NCBI RefSeq assembly: GCF_014203715.1
Contig: NZ_JACHJP010000013.1
Location: 124,001 to 188,000 of the forward strand
Direction of reading: 5' to 3'
DNA: 64,000 nucleotides
Source of the DNA: Streptosporangium saharense
GTDB taxonomy: Bacteria; Actinomycetota; Actinomycetes; Streptosporangiales; Streptosporangiaceae
In this document: positions 54,361-62,930 of the stretch, one piece after another
Numbering within the stretch: the first letter of the stretch is position 1
Layout: each line of letters opens with the position of its first letter
Translations under genes and position numbers: made by a program
Notes under the pieces: generated by a model
Told to the model about the DNA's origin: nothing
The model's input: the letters and a program-made list of their open reading frames with translations, nothing else
The model's database searches: none

Positions 54361-55370
54361 GGCTCTACGTCCAGGACGTGACGCTGCGGGACGGCATGCA
54401 CGCCATCAGGCACCGCTACAGCACGGCGCAGGCGGCCCAGATCGCCGCCGCGCTGGACGCCGCGGGCGTGGCGGCCATCGAGATCGCCCACGGCGACGGT
54501 CTCGCCGGGGGTAGTTTCAACTACGGCGCGGGCGCGCACACCGACGACGAGTGGATCGAGGCTGTCGCGGGTGCCGTACGGCAGGCGAAGCTGACGACGC
54601 TGCTGCTGCCCGGCATCGGCACCATCCACGACCTCAGGCGGGCGCACGCGCTCGGCGTGACCTCGGTCAGGATCGCCACGCACTGCACCGAGGCCGACAT
54701 CTCCGCCCAGCACATCGCCACCGCCCGCGAACTGGGCATGGACGTGGCCGGGTTCCTGATGATGTCCCACATGGCCCCGCCGGACGAACTGGCCAGACAG
54801 GCCAAACTCATGGAGTCGTACGGCGCGCACTGCGTCTACGTGACCGACTCCGGTGGGCGGCTGACCATGGACGGGGTGCGCGAGCGGGTCAGGGCCTACC
54901 GGGAGGTGCTCGACGAGGCGACGGAGATCGGCGTCCACGCCCACCACAACCTGGGCCTGGGCGTGGCCAACTCGGTAGTCGCCGTGGAGAACGGCACGGT
55001 CAGGGTCGACGCCTCGCTGGCCGGGATGGGCGCGGGGGCGGGCAACTGCCCGATCGAGGTGTTCGTCGCGGTGGCCGACCTGATGGGCTGGAAGCACGGC
55101 TGTGACATCAACGCCCTGATGGACGCGGCCGACGACCTGATCAGGCCGTTGCAGGACCGTCCGGTGCGGGTGGACAGGGAGACGCTGACGCTCGGCTACG
55201 CCGGGGTCTACTCCAGCTTCCTGCGCCACGCGGAGGCGGCCTCGGCGCGCTACGGGGTCGACACCCGGGCCATCCTGACCGAGGCGGGCAGGCGGCGGAT
55301 GGTCGGCGGCCAGGAGGACATGATCGTGGACATCGCGCTGGACCTGGCGCGGGCGAGGGGGGACGCGTGA
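54357..55370 (+). CDS. nbaI: 4-hydroxy-2-oxovalerate aldolase
   Basis: A 337-residue class II aldolase (DmpG/BphI) splitting 4-hydroxy-2-oxovalerate into pyruvate and acetaldehyde. The N-terminal [11 protein letters not shown] holds a metal-site Asp and the catalytic His; [15 protein letters not shown] provides the two metal-binding histidines; the C-terminal communication domain that contacts the dehydrogenase is present. GTG start overlapping the previous gene. Confidence 0.95.
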   Translation: MRLYVQDVTLRDGMHAIRHRYSTAQAAQIAAALDAAGVAAIEIAHGDGLAGGSFNYGAGAHTDDEWIEAVAGAVRQAKLTTLLLPGIGTIHDLRRAHALGVTSVRIATHCTEADISAQHIATARELGMDVAGFLMMSHMAPPDELARQAKLMESYGAHCVYVTDSGGRLTMDGVRERVRAYREVLDEATEIGVHAHHNLGLGVANSVVAVENGTVRVDASLAGMGAGAGNCPIEVFVAVADLMGWKHGCDINALMDAADDLIRPLQDRPVRVDRETLTLGYAGVYSSFLRHAEAASARYGVDTRAILTEAGRRRMVGGQEDMIVDIALDLARARGDA

Positions 55371-56131
55371 CCGACATCCACAAGCTCGCCGCGGTGCTCG
55401 ACGAGGCCGCCCGTACGGCTCGCGCCGTGCCGCAGCCCGAGCAGGACTACGACGTGGCGACCGCCTACCGGGTGCAGGAGGAGCTGCTGCGGCTGCGCCT
55501 GGACCGGGGGGACCGGCTGGCCGGGGTGAAGCTGGGCTTCACCAGCGAGGGCAAGCGCCGCCAGATGGGGGTGCACGACGTGATCTTCGGCAGGGTGCCG
55601 GAGTCGTCGGCGGTCCCGGACGGCTCTTATGCCGATATTTCGGCTTATATCCACCCGCGTATCGAGCCGGAGGTCGTCTACCTGGTCGGCAGGCGCATCG
55701 AGACCGTCGCCGACGCCCTCGCCCCCGGCGCCGTGGTCGCCGCCGCGCCCGGCATCGAGATCATCGACTCCCGCTACGAGAACTTCCGCTTCTCGCTGCC
55801 CGACGTGATCGCCGACAACACCTCGGCGGCGGGCTACGTCGTGGGCCCGTGGCGGCCCTACGACCCGGCGCTGTGGAACCTCGGGGTGCTGCTGGAGATC
55901 GACGGCAGGGTCGTCCAGGCCGGATCGACCGGCGCCATCCTGGGGGACCCGCGCAGGGCCGTGGTCGAGGCCGCGCGGCTGGCCGTACAGGCTGGGGTGG
56001 TCATCGAACCGGGCTGGATCCTGCTCGCGGGCGCCGCCACCCCGGCGGAGCCGCTGCCCGCGGGGGCACACGTCAGGGTCGAGGCCCAGCACCTGGGCTC
56101 GGTCTCCTTCACCGCGGGACGGGCCTCATGA
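55367..56131 (+). CDS. nbaG: 2-oxo-3-hexenedioate decarboxylase
   Basis: A 254-residue FAH-superfamily enzyme (DmpH group) that decarboxylates 4-oxalocrotonate to 2-hydroxypenta-2,4-dienoate. Blocks: [37 protein letters not shown] and [28 protein letters not shown] overlap with the aldolase gene and ATGA-type overlap with the next. Confidence 0.87.
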   Translation: MTDIHKLAAVLDEAARTARAVPQPEQDYDVATAYRVQEELLRLRLDRGDRLAGVKLGFTSEGKRRQMGVHDVIFGRVPESSAVPDGSYADISAYIHPRIEPEVVYLVGRRIETVADALAPGAVVAAAPGIEIIDSRYENFRFSLPDVIADNTSAAGYVVGPWRPYDPALWNLGVLLEIDGRVVQAGSTGAILGDPRRAVVEAARLAVQAGVVIEPGWILLAGAATPAEPLPAGAHVRVEAQHLGSVSFTAGRAS

Positions 56132-56535
56132 TTGTTGACGGAAAGGCCACGCCGCGCGGCAGGTTCCCGCACGTCAGGCGGGCCGGGAACCTCATCTACG
56201 TGTCCGGGACCAGCTCCCGCAGGCCGGACAACACGATCGCCGGGGCGCGGGCCGACGCGTTCGGCACGGTCAGCCTCGACATCGCCGAGCAGACCAGGGC
56301 GGTGATCGAGAACATCCGCGACATCCTTCACGCCGTCGGGGCGGACCTATCCGACCTGGTGCAGATCACCACCTACCTGGTGAACATGAACGACTTCGGC
56401 GGCTACAACGCGGTCTACGCGGAGTACTTCGACGAGACCGGCCCGACCAGGACGACGGTCGCGGTCCACCAGCTACCCCATCCGCATCTGTTGATCGAGA
56501 TCCAGGCAGTCGCCTACAAGGAGGAGAGCCAGTGA
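56128..56535 (+). CDS. nbaF: 2-aminomuconate deaminase, RidA family
   Basis: A 135-residue YjgF/RidA protein. Family residues include [13 protein letters not shown], the Arg in [13 protein letters not shown] and the C-terminal [14 protein letters not shown]. In the nba and amn pathways this family converts 2-aminomuconate to 4-oxalocrotonate, and the place in the operon supports the same role. ATG 56128 overlaps the previous stop. Confidence 0.9.
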   Translation: MIVDGKATPRGRFPHVRRAGNLIYVSGTSSRRPDNTIAGARADAFGTVSLDIAEQTRAVIENIRDILHAVGADLSDLVQITTYLVNMNDFGGYNAVYAEYFDETGPTRTTVAVHQLPHPHLLIEIQAVAYKEESQ

Positions 56536-57047
56536 TTCCCCCCATCGACTTCACCAAGTGGATCGACGAGCACGCCCATCTGCTCAAGCCGCCGGTGGGC
56601 AACAAGGTGATCTTCGAGGGGGCCAACGACCTCATCGTCATGGTCGTCGGCGGCCCGAACGCGCGGACCGACTTCCACGTCGATCCGTACGAGGAACTGT
56701 TCTACCAAATCCGCGGCAACATGCACATCAACGTCATGACCGAGGACGGCCCGGAGACCGTGCACGTCAAGGAGGGCCAGATGTGGCTGCTCCCGCCGAA
56801 CCTGCCGCACTCGCCGCAGCGCCCCGAGGAGGGTTCGGTCGGCTTCCTGGTCGAGCGGATCAGGCCGGAGGGCGTGCTGGAGAAGTTCCGGTGGTACTGC
56901 CAGGACTGCGACGCCGTCGTGCACGAGGTCGAGCTCCAGGTCCGTGACATCGTGGCCGACCTGCCGCCGATCTTCCAGGCGTTCTACGACGACGAGAAGG
57001 CCAGGACCTGCGACGACTGCGGCGCTCTCCACCCGGGCAAGGGATAG
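56532..57047 (+). CDS. nbaC: 3-hydroxyanthranilate 3,4-dioxygenase
   Basis: A 171-residue cupin opening 3-hydroxyanthranilate to 2-amino-3-carboxymuconate 6-semialdehyde (ACMS). All key residues known from the Ralstonia enzyme are present at a constant shift: iron ligands His49, Glu55 and His93; substrate-binding Arg45, Arg97 and Glu108; and a rubredoxin-like second iron site Cys123, Cys126, Cys160, Cys163. GTG 56532 overlaps the previous stop. It is the first enzyme of the pathway though seventh in the operon. Confidence 0.97.
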   Translation: MIPPIDFTKWIDEHAHLLKPPVGNKVIFEGANDLIVMVVGGPNARTDFHVDPYEELFYQIRGNMHINVMTEDGPETVHVKEGQMWLLPPNLPHSPQRPEEGSVGFLVERIRPEGVLEKFRWYCQDCDAVVHEVELQVRDIVADLPPIFQAFYDDEKARTCDDCGALHPGKG

Positions 57048-57050
57048 TCG

Positions 57051-58022
57051 TTGATCATCGACGTCCACACCCACCACGTCCCCCGGGGCTGGCCGGACCT
57101 GGGGTGGCCCGAGGCGCCGAGGCTGCGGGTCGAGTCCGAGCGGGAGGCCATGATCCTGCTCGGCGACCGGGAGTTCCGCAGGATCCAGGACGACTGCTGG
57201 AACCCGGACGTCCGTCTCGACCGGATGGACGCGGACGGGATCGACGTCCAGGTCGTCTCGCCGACCCCGGTCTTCTTCTCCTACGAGAGGCCTGCGGCGC
57301 AGGCGGCCGGGGTGGCGAGGGTCTTCAACGACCTGGCCCTGGAGATCTGCGCCTCGGAGCGGCTCGTGCCGTTCTGCCAGGTGCCGCTGCAGGACCCCGA
57401 CCTGGCCTGCGCGGAGCTCGACCGGTGCCTGGCGGCCGGACACGCGGGCGTCGAGATCGGCAACCACGTCGGTGACCTCGACCTCGACGACGCGGGGATC
57501 GTGCAGTTCCTCCAGCACTGCGCGGCAGTCGGCGCGCCCGTCTTCGTCCATCCGTGGGACATGGCGGACAGCCCCCGGCTGCGGCGCTGGATGGCCCAGT
57601 GGCTGGTCGGCATGCCCGCGGAGACCCACCTGTCGGTGCTCGCCCTGATCCTGGGCGGCGTCTTCGACAAGGTTCCCGAGAGCCTGCGGATCTGCTTCGC
57701 GCACGGCGGCGGCTCGTTCGCCTTCTGGCTCGGCCGGTTCGAGAACGCCTGGCACCGCCGCAACGACGTGGTCGGCACCTCGCTGCTGCCGCCCTCGGCC
57801 TATCTCGGGCGCTTCAGCGTGGACTCGGTGGTCTTCGACGAGCGGGCGCTGCGGCTGCTGGTGGACACCATGGGGGAGGAGCGGGTCATGCTCGGCTCCG
57901 ACTTCCCCTACCCGCTCGGCGAGACGCCGGTCGGCTCGCTGATCAGGGGCGCCGGGTTCCTGTCCGAGGAGTCTCGCGCCAAGCTGCTCGGCGGCAACGC
58001 CGCCCGTTTCCTCGGCATCTGA
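57051..58022 (+). CDS. nbaD: 2-amino-3-carboxymuconate-6-semialdehyde decarboxylase (ACMSD)
   Basis: A 323-residue amidohydrolase-fold, zinc-dependent, non-oxidative decarboxylase. The N-terminal metal pair is His6 and His8 (DVHTHH), a further His is in FVHPWDM, and the metal-binding Asp284 lies in GSDFPYP; AHGGGSFAFWLGR is typical of ACMSD. It removes CO2 from ACMS, diverting it from spontaneous closure to quinolinate. TTG start, three bases after the previous stop. Last gene of the operon. Confidence 0.95.
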   Translation: MIIDVHTHHVPRGWPDLGWPEAPRLRVESEREAMILLGDREFRRIQDDCWNPDVRLDRMDADGIDVQVVSPTPVFFSYERPAAQAAGVARVFNDLALEICASERLVPFCQVPLQDPDLACAELDRCLAAGHAGVEIGNHVGDLDLDDAGIVQFLQHCAAVGAPVFVHPWDMADSPRLRRWMAQWLVGMPAETHLSVLALILGGVFDKVPESLRICFAHGGGSFAFWLGRFENAWHRRNDVVGTSLLPPSAYLGRFSVDSVVFDERALRLLVDTMGEERVMLGSDFPYPLGETPVGSLIRGAGFLSEESRAKLLGGNAARFLGI

Positions 58023-58049
58023 GTGCTATCTGAGTCGCTGTACGGCGAC

Positions 58050-58082
58050 GCCCGGGTGACATGGCACGGTTGTCACCCGGGC
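58050..58082 (+). terminator. Terminator of the degradation operon
   Basis: A perfect 12-base stem (58050-58061 with 58071-58082) and 9-base loop lie 27 bases past the last stop. It lies also beyond the 3' end of the convergent gene at 58115. Confidence 0.8.
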
Positions 58083-58100
58083 GCCGTTCGGCGTTTCCCG

Positions 58101-58132
58101 CTTGTCCGACAGGATTACTTGTCCGACAGGAT
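58101..58132. repeat. 15-bp direct duplication across a stop codon
   Basis: CTTGTCCGACAGGAT occurs at 58101-58115 and 58118-58132. The second copy encodes the last residues (ILSDK) of the minus-strand gene; the first lies just past its stop, as if the gene end had been duplicated. Confidence 0.7.
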
Positions 58133-58828
58133 GCGGCCGCGGTACATCGGGTGGTCGGTCTCCCAGTAGCGCCAGCCCTCGACCCTGGCCGGGACGTTGG
58201 CGATGCCGGTGGCGATGTGGTTGACGCTGCAGTCGGAAAGCTGCTTCCAGGTGGACCAGCCGACGCGGTAGCCGAAGACGCGGTACCACAGGTTGCCGTA
58301 CTTGCCGGGGGTGACCTCCCTGGCGTACAGGTGGCCCGCCTCGACGATGTGCTCCTCGGCGAGCAGCGGGTTGACGTTGTTGCGCAGCCTGCGCAGGATC
58401 GAGCGCTGCAGGGAGTCGCGGTCGATGCCGGTGTTGATCTCGCTCTGCTTCTCCCGCTCGATCTCCACCTCGAAGTAGACGCGGTACTGGCGCCTGACGC
58501 TCGCCGTGATCGTGCCGCCGGGACCGTCGATGAAGCGGGTCCTGGGGATGAAGAAGTTGATCGGCTTGAAGTGGTGGAACCTGAAGAAGCTGTGGGGCTC
58601 GCACTTGCGGCGGGCCTCTTCCGCGAGCGTGGGGATGGTCGGCGTCGGACGCGGGACGGCGAACGCGGCGGTCTGGCTGCCCAGGGCGGCGGGCGCGGCC
58701 ACGGCCGAGCACACGGAGGCACCGAGCGCGAGGGAGGCGGACCCAGCCAGGATCGCCGTCGTCAGCCCCTTGGACTTCGTCCTGGCGCGGGCGACGACGG
58801 CATCCGTGCGGGGAATGGGCGTGAACAT
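58115..58828 (-). CDS. Secreted protein of unknown function
   Basis: A 237-residue protein with a basic N-terminus (ARARTKSKG) and a signal helix (AILAGSASLALGASVCSAVAAPAA, about residues 25-48). The mature part is rich in aromatics and Arg: FFRFHHFKPINFFIPRTRFIDGPGG, then RVYFEVEIEREKQSEINTG, then YGNLWYRVFGYRVGW. It is probably a beta-rich exported or surface protein. No family recognised. A 9-base inverted repeat lies about 75 bases upstream. Confidence 0.78.
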   Translation of the reverse strand: MFTPIPRTDAVVARARTKSKGLTTAILAGSASLALGASVCSAVAAPAALGSQTAAFAVPRPTPTIPTLAEEARRKCEPHSFFRFHHFKPINFFIPRTRFIDGPGGTITASVRRQYRVYFEVEIEREKQSEINTGIDRDSLQRSILRRLRNNVNPLLAEEHIVEAGHLYAREVTPGKYGNLWYRVFGYRVGWSTWKQLSDCSVNHIATGIANVPARVEGWRYWETDHPMYRGRILSDK

Positions 58829-59382
58829 AGAAAGATACCGTTCCTTCCGGAACGCGGCCCGTGGCCGCGACCAACCATCTGGCCGAAATACGGCCTGTGC
58901 CCGTTACGTTGGTTGACTTAACGTAACGAGAAGAATGCTTACAGTCGTCGATGGTTGCCGCATGGCGCCACGCCGTCGCGAAGTCTCTTTAAAAGGGAAA
59001 GCGTGGGTGAAAGGCGTCTACGCAGGTCGTGGCATCGCTCTTCCCCCAGTGGCGCCGTTCTTCCCCCAACGCCAAACATTGCGCGCGAAGTGGCTGAGAT
59101 GCCTGTCGACGCATTGCGGTTTGCGGATGTTCGCCGGGTTGGTGAAGGCGGGGAGTGGGCGTCAATCTGTCACTGATTGTGTTTGTCTAATCGCTTTCAG
59201 TGGTCGAATGGTAATCGGGTGGGTCTGAGACCTTGGGGTTCTCTGGGGTGCTCTCGGGCGCATCGTCGTTTTACGGTGGAAATCTCCGGTTCAATGCCGT
59301 GCCGTCACCCTCGGTGGCGGCACGGCGTCCCGTCAGCCCGGGCACCGCCCAGGGCGCAACTGAGATTCACGTGGAGTCATCC
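58829..59382. other. Intergenic region
   Basis: No credible gene is seen between two secreted-protein genes. It contains a strong inverted repeat (58902-58928) and, at 59150-59240, a less GC-rich stretch likely to hold the promoter of the gene at 59383. Confidence 0.4.
58902..58928. promoter_or_regulatory. 9-bp inverted repeat upstream of the secreted-protein gene
   Basis: CGTTACGTT (58902-58910) and AACGTAACG (58920-58928) are perfectly complementary around a 9-base spacer. A site for a dimeric regulator is likely; a hairpin in the leader is an alternative. Confidence 0.55.
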
Positions 59383-59625
59383 ATGAACAGGATCAGTAAC
59401 GCTCTCGCGGCCGGCGCGATCGGGGCCTTCGCCCTCGCCGCGCCCGTCATGACCCCGGCCCAGGCGAGCGCGTCGGACGTCACGGAGCTGAAGCCCTGCA
59501 AGCACGGCAAGTGTCACCACGGGCACCACAACGAGAGCCCCTCGCACATCCCCGGCGGCATCCTCAACGACGACCTCACCGACGACCGGATGCCGGGCGG
59601 CGGAGCCGGGGGCATCGACCACTGA
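59383..59625 (+). CDS. Small secreted His-rich protein
   Basis: An 80-residue protein with a signal peptide (ALAAGAIGAFALAAPVMTPAQASA, about residues 7-30). The 50-residue mature part begins with a Cys/His cluster (CKHGKCHHGHHNESPSH) and ends acidic and Gly-rich. The cluster could bind zinc, copper or nickel. ATG 59383 follows GTGGAG. No family recognised. Confidence 0.72.
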   Translation: MNRISNALAAGAIGAFALAAPVMTPAQASASDVTELKPCKHGKCHHGHHNESPSHIPGGILNDDLTDDRMPGGGAGGIDH

Positions 59626-59629
59626 GCCC

Positions 59630-60028
59630 TCAGCCCGTTGTGTCGCCGGGAGGCGCGGCGTCCAGCACGGCGACGAGCCGTTTGGGCGCCACGGCCCGGT
59701 AGCTCTCCTCGACCCAGTCGAGCAGCACCTCGGTCTCGGGCAGCGGACCCGTCAGCGGGATCGTCACCCACCCCGCCCTGCCCAGGCCGTATCCCGAGGG
59801 CTTGGCGCCGTCGAGCGCCAGGGCGTGGCCGTTCGACTCGGGGAGTTTGACGCCCACGTGGGGGCTCCACCTGTCGGTCGGCTCCTCGACGCCGAGGAAG
59901 ACGAAGATCTTCTTGTTGACCTTGACGACGCTCTCACCCCAGGGGTGGTCCTCGTACGCCTCGGGGAGGCTCAGCGCGAACCCGCGCATCGTCTCCCGCA
60001 CCTCACGCCAGCTCTGCATGGCGTCCAT
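59630..60028 (-). CDS. MmcQ/YjbR family protein
   Basis: A 132-residue protein with the family pattern: SLPEAYEDHPWGESVVKVNKKIFVFLG, then SPHVGVKLPES and the C-terminal LLDWVEESYRAVAPKRL. The YjbR fold is a CyaY-like DNA-binding domain of unclear role. ATG 60028 or 60019; either overlaps the 3' end of the DUF2293 gene, so the two are probably co-transcribed. Confidence 0.85.
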   Translation of the reverse strand: MDAMQSWREVRETMRGFALSLPEAYEDHPWGESVVKVNKKIFVFLGVEEPTDRWSPHVGVKLPESNGHALALDGAKPSGYGLGRAGWVTIPLTGPLPETEVLLDWVEESYRAVAPKRLVAVLDAAPPGDTTG

Positions 60029-61082
60029 TGTGACCAGCGGCACCGACAATCCCGGCTCGCCAACTCGTGAGCACCCGGTCGATGTCGGCCCTGATGTGCT
60101 CCCTGGCCCGCGCCCTGGGGACGCCGGTCATCAGCAGCCGGTCGTAGTCGGTGTCCAGGTGCCGCACCGAGGCGATCACGGCCAGCGTGACGGCGTTCTC
60201 GTCGAGGACCCTGGCCGCCGCCGTACGGCCGACCCTGCCGCTGCCCCGCTGGCCGGCGTGCCCGGCGATCTCCTCGGCCCGCTCCTGCGGGCAGCCGGGG
60301 AACAGCCTGAGGATCTCGGCGGCCATCCTCGCCTGGAAGTCCACGTCCTCGCCCGCGCGCCGTTCCCGGTCGCGCTCGCGGCGGCGTAGCCGTACCTCCT
60401 CGTCGGCCAGGCACTTCTCCTCGGCCAGCGCGAGGGCAGCCTCCTCGACCAGGATGCCGAGGCGTTCGTACCGTTTGCGCCGGGCGTTGAACCTGACCAC
60501 CAGGGCGGCGAGCCCGCTCTCCTTCTTGGCCCTGCGGCTCAGCGCCGCGTCCCCCGCGGGCAGGAAGACCAGGTGGTCCAGGTCGGCGCAGGTCAGGCAG
60601 TACGGCTCGGCGCCCTCCATGATGAGGTACGGTCCCGTCCCGCCGCAGCCCGCGCACTCCCACTCCCGCTGCGGTTCGACGGCGACCAGGTCGGGGGCCT
60701 TGGTCTGGCGCTCGGCGAGCCGCTTCCTCCTGGCCTCGCTCATGTCGGGAGAGATCCAGTGGACGCGGAAGACGGCCTCGTCGCCCCGGGCGAGGAAGCG
60801 CAGCTCACCCCGGTCCCTGGCGCCGGACAGGTAGGCGCTCTCGCCCTCGGTCAGTCCCCGCTCAAGCGCCCAGCGCCTGAGCAGGGCGGCCGCCTCGGTC
60901 ATCCTGGCGCCCTCGACCGCGGCCAGCTCCTCAAGCGTGCCCGCCCTGCCCTGCCGCCAGGTGTCCACGTGGCTCGCGCGCAGCCAGCCGAGTCCCGTCA
61001 GCACGTCGATCACGGTGACGAACCCCCGCTGGGCGAGCGCGGCCTCGGCCGCCTCGGTGATCCGCCGCTGCAGTCTGCTCAC
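60003..61082 (-). CDS. DUF2293 domain protein
   Basis: A 359-residue soluble protein. The middle has a zinc-ribbon-like CAGCGG (about residue 170) and YCLTCADLDHLV. A charged helical stretch (VRLRRRERDRERRAGED) leads to the C-terminal DUF2293 domain with VRHLDTDYDRLLMTGVPRARAREHIRADIDRVL. DUF2293 proteins occur in fungi and actinobacteria with unknown function; the basic stretch and zinc site suggest nucleic-acid contact. GTG 61082 is chosen; longer in-frame sequence overlaps the pyruvate oxidase gene. Confidence 0.78.
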   Translation of the reverse strand: MSRLQRRITEAAEAALAQRGFVTVIDVLTGLGWLRASHVDTWRQGRAGTLEELAAVEGARMTEAAALLRRWALERGLTEGESAYLSGARDRGELRFLARGDEAVFRVHWISPDMSEARRKRLAERQTKAPDLVAVEPQREWECAGCGGTGPYLIMEGAEPYCLTCADLDHLVFLPAGDAALSRRAKKESGLAALVVRFNARRKRYERLGILVEEAALALAEEKCLADEEVRLRRRERDRERRAGEDVDFQARMAAEILRLFPGCPQERAEEIAGHAGQRGSGRVGRTAAARVLDENAVTLAVIASVRHLDTDYDRLLMTGVPRARAREHIRADIDRVLTSWRAGIVGAAGHNGRHAELA

Positions 61083-61105
61083 CCCGACAGCCTGCCGTAC
61101 AGGAA

Positions 61106-62839
61106 TCAGGGGCGCGGAATGTTGCGCAGGTTCGCCCTCGCCATGTCGATCATGCGGCCGACGCCGCCGCTCAGCACCACCTTGCCCGCGGCCTTGGCGA
61201 ACCCCTTGACCTGCTCGCCGGTGATGTGCGGCGGGATGGAGAGCACGTTCGGGTCGGTGACGACGTCGATCAGGCACGGGCCGGGGACCGTCAGGGCCGT
61301 GCTCAGCGTCTTGCGGACCTCCGAGGGGCTGCGCACGGTCATGGCCTCGATGCCCATCGCCGTGGCGATCGCCGCGTAGTCGGTGAAGGGGTAGTCGGTG
61401 CCGAAGTCGGGAAGCCCGTCCACCAGCATCTCCAGCTTCACCATGCCGAGCGAGGAGTTGTTGAACACCACGATCTTCACCGGAAGATTGTGGGTTCGCA
61501 CGGTGAGCAGCTCGCCGAGCAGCATGCTGAGCCCGCCGTCGCCGGACAGCGAGACCACCTGCCTGTCCGGGGCGCCGAGCTGCGCGCCGATGGCGTGCGG
61601 CAGGGCGTTGGCCATGCTCCCGTGCTTGAAGGAGCCGATGACGCGTCTGCGCCCGTTCGGCGTCAGGTAGCGGGCGGCCCAGACGTTGCACATCCCGGTG
61701 TCCACGGTGAAGATCGCGTCGTCGTCGGCCAGCTCGTCCAGCACGTCGGCCACGTACTCGGGATGGATCGGGACGTGGTGCTCGATGTCGCGGGTGTAGG
61801 CGTCCACCACGGTGTCCAGCGACTTGAGGTGGCGTTCGAGCATCTTGTCCAGATAGCGACGGTCCTCCTTCTGCCGCACCTCGGGCAGTACGGCCCGCAG
61901 CGTCGCCCCGACGTCCCCGTGCACGGCCAGGTCGAGCGGCGTCCTGCGGCCCAGGCTTCCCGCCTCGTGGTCCACCTGGATCGTCCGCGCGCCGGGCAGG
62001 AACTCGTCGTAGGGGAAGTCGGTGCCCAGCAGCACCACGAGACCGGCCTCCTGCATGGCCTCGTAGCAGGCGCCGTACCCCAGCAGGCCGCTCATCCCCA
62101 CGTCGTAGGGGTTGTCGTACTGGATCCACTCCTTGCCCCGCAGCGCGTGCCCGACCGGCGCGAGCGTGCGGGCGGCCAGCTCCATGACCTCCGCGTGCGC
62201 GCCGCGCGTCCCGGCGCCGCAGAACAGCATCACCTTCTCGGCGTCGTTCAGCGCGGCGGCGAGCTGGGCGACCTGGTCGGCAGGGGGGTGCAGTGTGCCG
62301 TGCTCGGTCAGGAAGTCGTGCGGCCCGGCCTCCTCGGTCGCCCGGAGCTGCGCCACGTCGCCGGGCAGGACGACGACGGAGACCCCGGGGTCACCGATCG
62401 CGCGCTGTACGGCGATGCGCAGCACCCTGGGCATCTGCTCCGCCGTGCCGATCACCTCGCAGAAGCCGCTGCACTCGACGAACAGCCGCTCGGGGTGGGT
62501 CTCCTGGAAGAAGTCCGTCCCGATCTGCGGGCTGGGGATCTGCGAGGCCAGCGCCAGGACGGGGGCGCCGCTGCGGTGGGCGTCGAACAGCCCCTGGATC
62601 AGGTGGGTGTTGCCCGGCCCGCAGCTTCCCGCGCACACCGCGAGCCGCCCGGTGATCTGCGCCTCCGCGGCGGCGGCGAAGGCCCCCGCCTCCTCGTTGC
62701 GGACCTGGACCCATTCGATGCCGTCGGTCCTGCGAACCGCGTCCACGATCGGGTTGAGGCTGTCACCGACGACCCCGTAGATCCGTCCTACCCCGGCCTG
62801 GCGCAACACCTCGACGAACTGCTCGGCGACGGTCCCCAT
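61106..62839 (-). CDS. poxB: Pyruvate dehydrogenase/oxidase, thiamine-diphosphate dependent
   Basis: A 577-residue enzyme that decarboxylates pyruvate to acetate and CO2 and passes electrons to quinone via FAD. The N-terminal PYR domain has the catalytic Glu in VRNEEAGAFAAAAEAQITG; the FAD/DHS middle domain contains PVGHALRGKEWIQYDNPYDVGMSGLLG; the C-terminal PP domain has the ThDP motif LSGDGGLSMLLGELLT. The C-terminal helix (MIDMARANLRN) resembles the membrane-binding helix of E. coli PoxB. Divergent from the sirtuin gene. Confidence 0.92.
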   Translation of the reverse strand: MGTVAEQFVEVLRQAGVGRIYGVVGDSLNPIVDAVRRTDGIEWVQVRNEEAGAFAAAAEAQITGRLAVCAGSCGPGNTHLIQGLFDAHRSGAPVLALASQIPSPQIGTDFFQETHPERLFVECSGFCEVIGTAEQMPRVLRIAVQRAIGDPGVSVVVLPGDVAQLRATEEAGPHDFLTEHGTLHPPADQVAQLAAALNDAEKVMLFCGAGTRGAHAEVMELAARTLAPVGHALRGKEWIQYDNPYDVGMSGLLGYGACYEAMQEAGLVVLLGTDFPYDEFLPGARTIQVDHEAGSLGRRTPLDLAVHGDVGATLRAVLPEVRQKEDRRYLDKMLERHLKSLDTVVDAYTRDIEHHVPIHPEYVADVLDELADDDAIFTVDTGMCNVWAARYLTPNGRRRVIGSFKHGSMANALPHAIGAQLGAPDRQVVSLSGDGGLSMLLGELLTVRTHNLPVKIVVFNNSSLGMVKLEMLVDGLPDFGTDYPFTDYAAIATAMGIEAMTVRSPSEVRKTLSTALTVPGPCLIDVVTDPNVLSIPPHITGEQVKGFAKAAGKVVLSGGVGRMIDMARANLRNIPRP

Positions 62840-62930
62840 GGCGTTCTCCCTTGTTTCTCACGTCATGGGGTTACCTCACCGGTTTTCCCTGGATCACTCC
62901 GCTCGGGGTTGGTCTGGTTACGATTGGGCG

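Noticed and set aside
61083-62129. N-terminal extension of the DUF2293 protein
   Set aside because: The extra frame lies inside poxB on the same strand in a different frame and is Arg/Pro-rich noise; the GTG at 61082 fits better.
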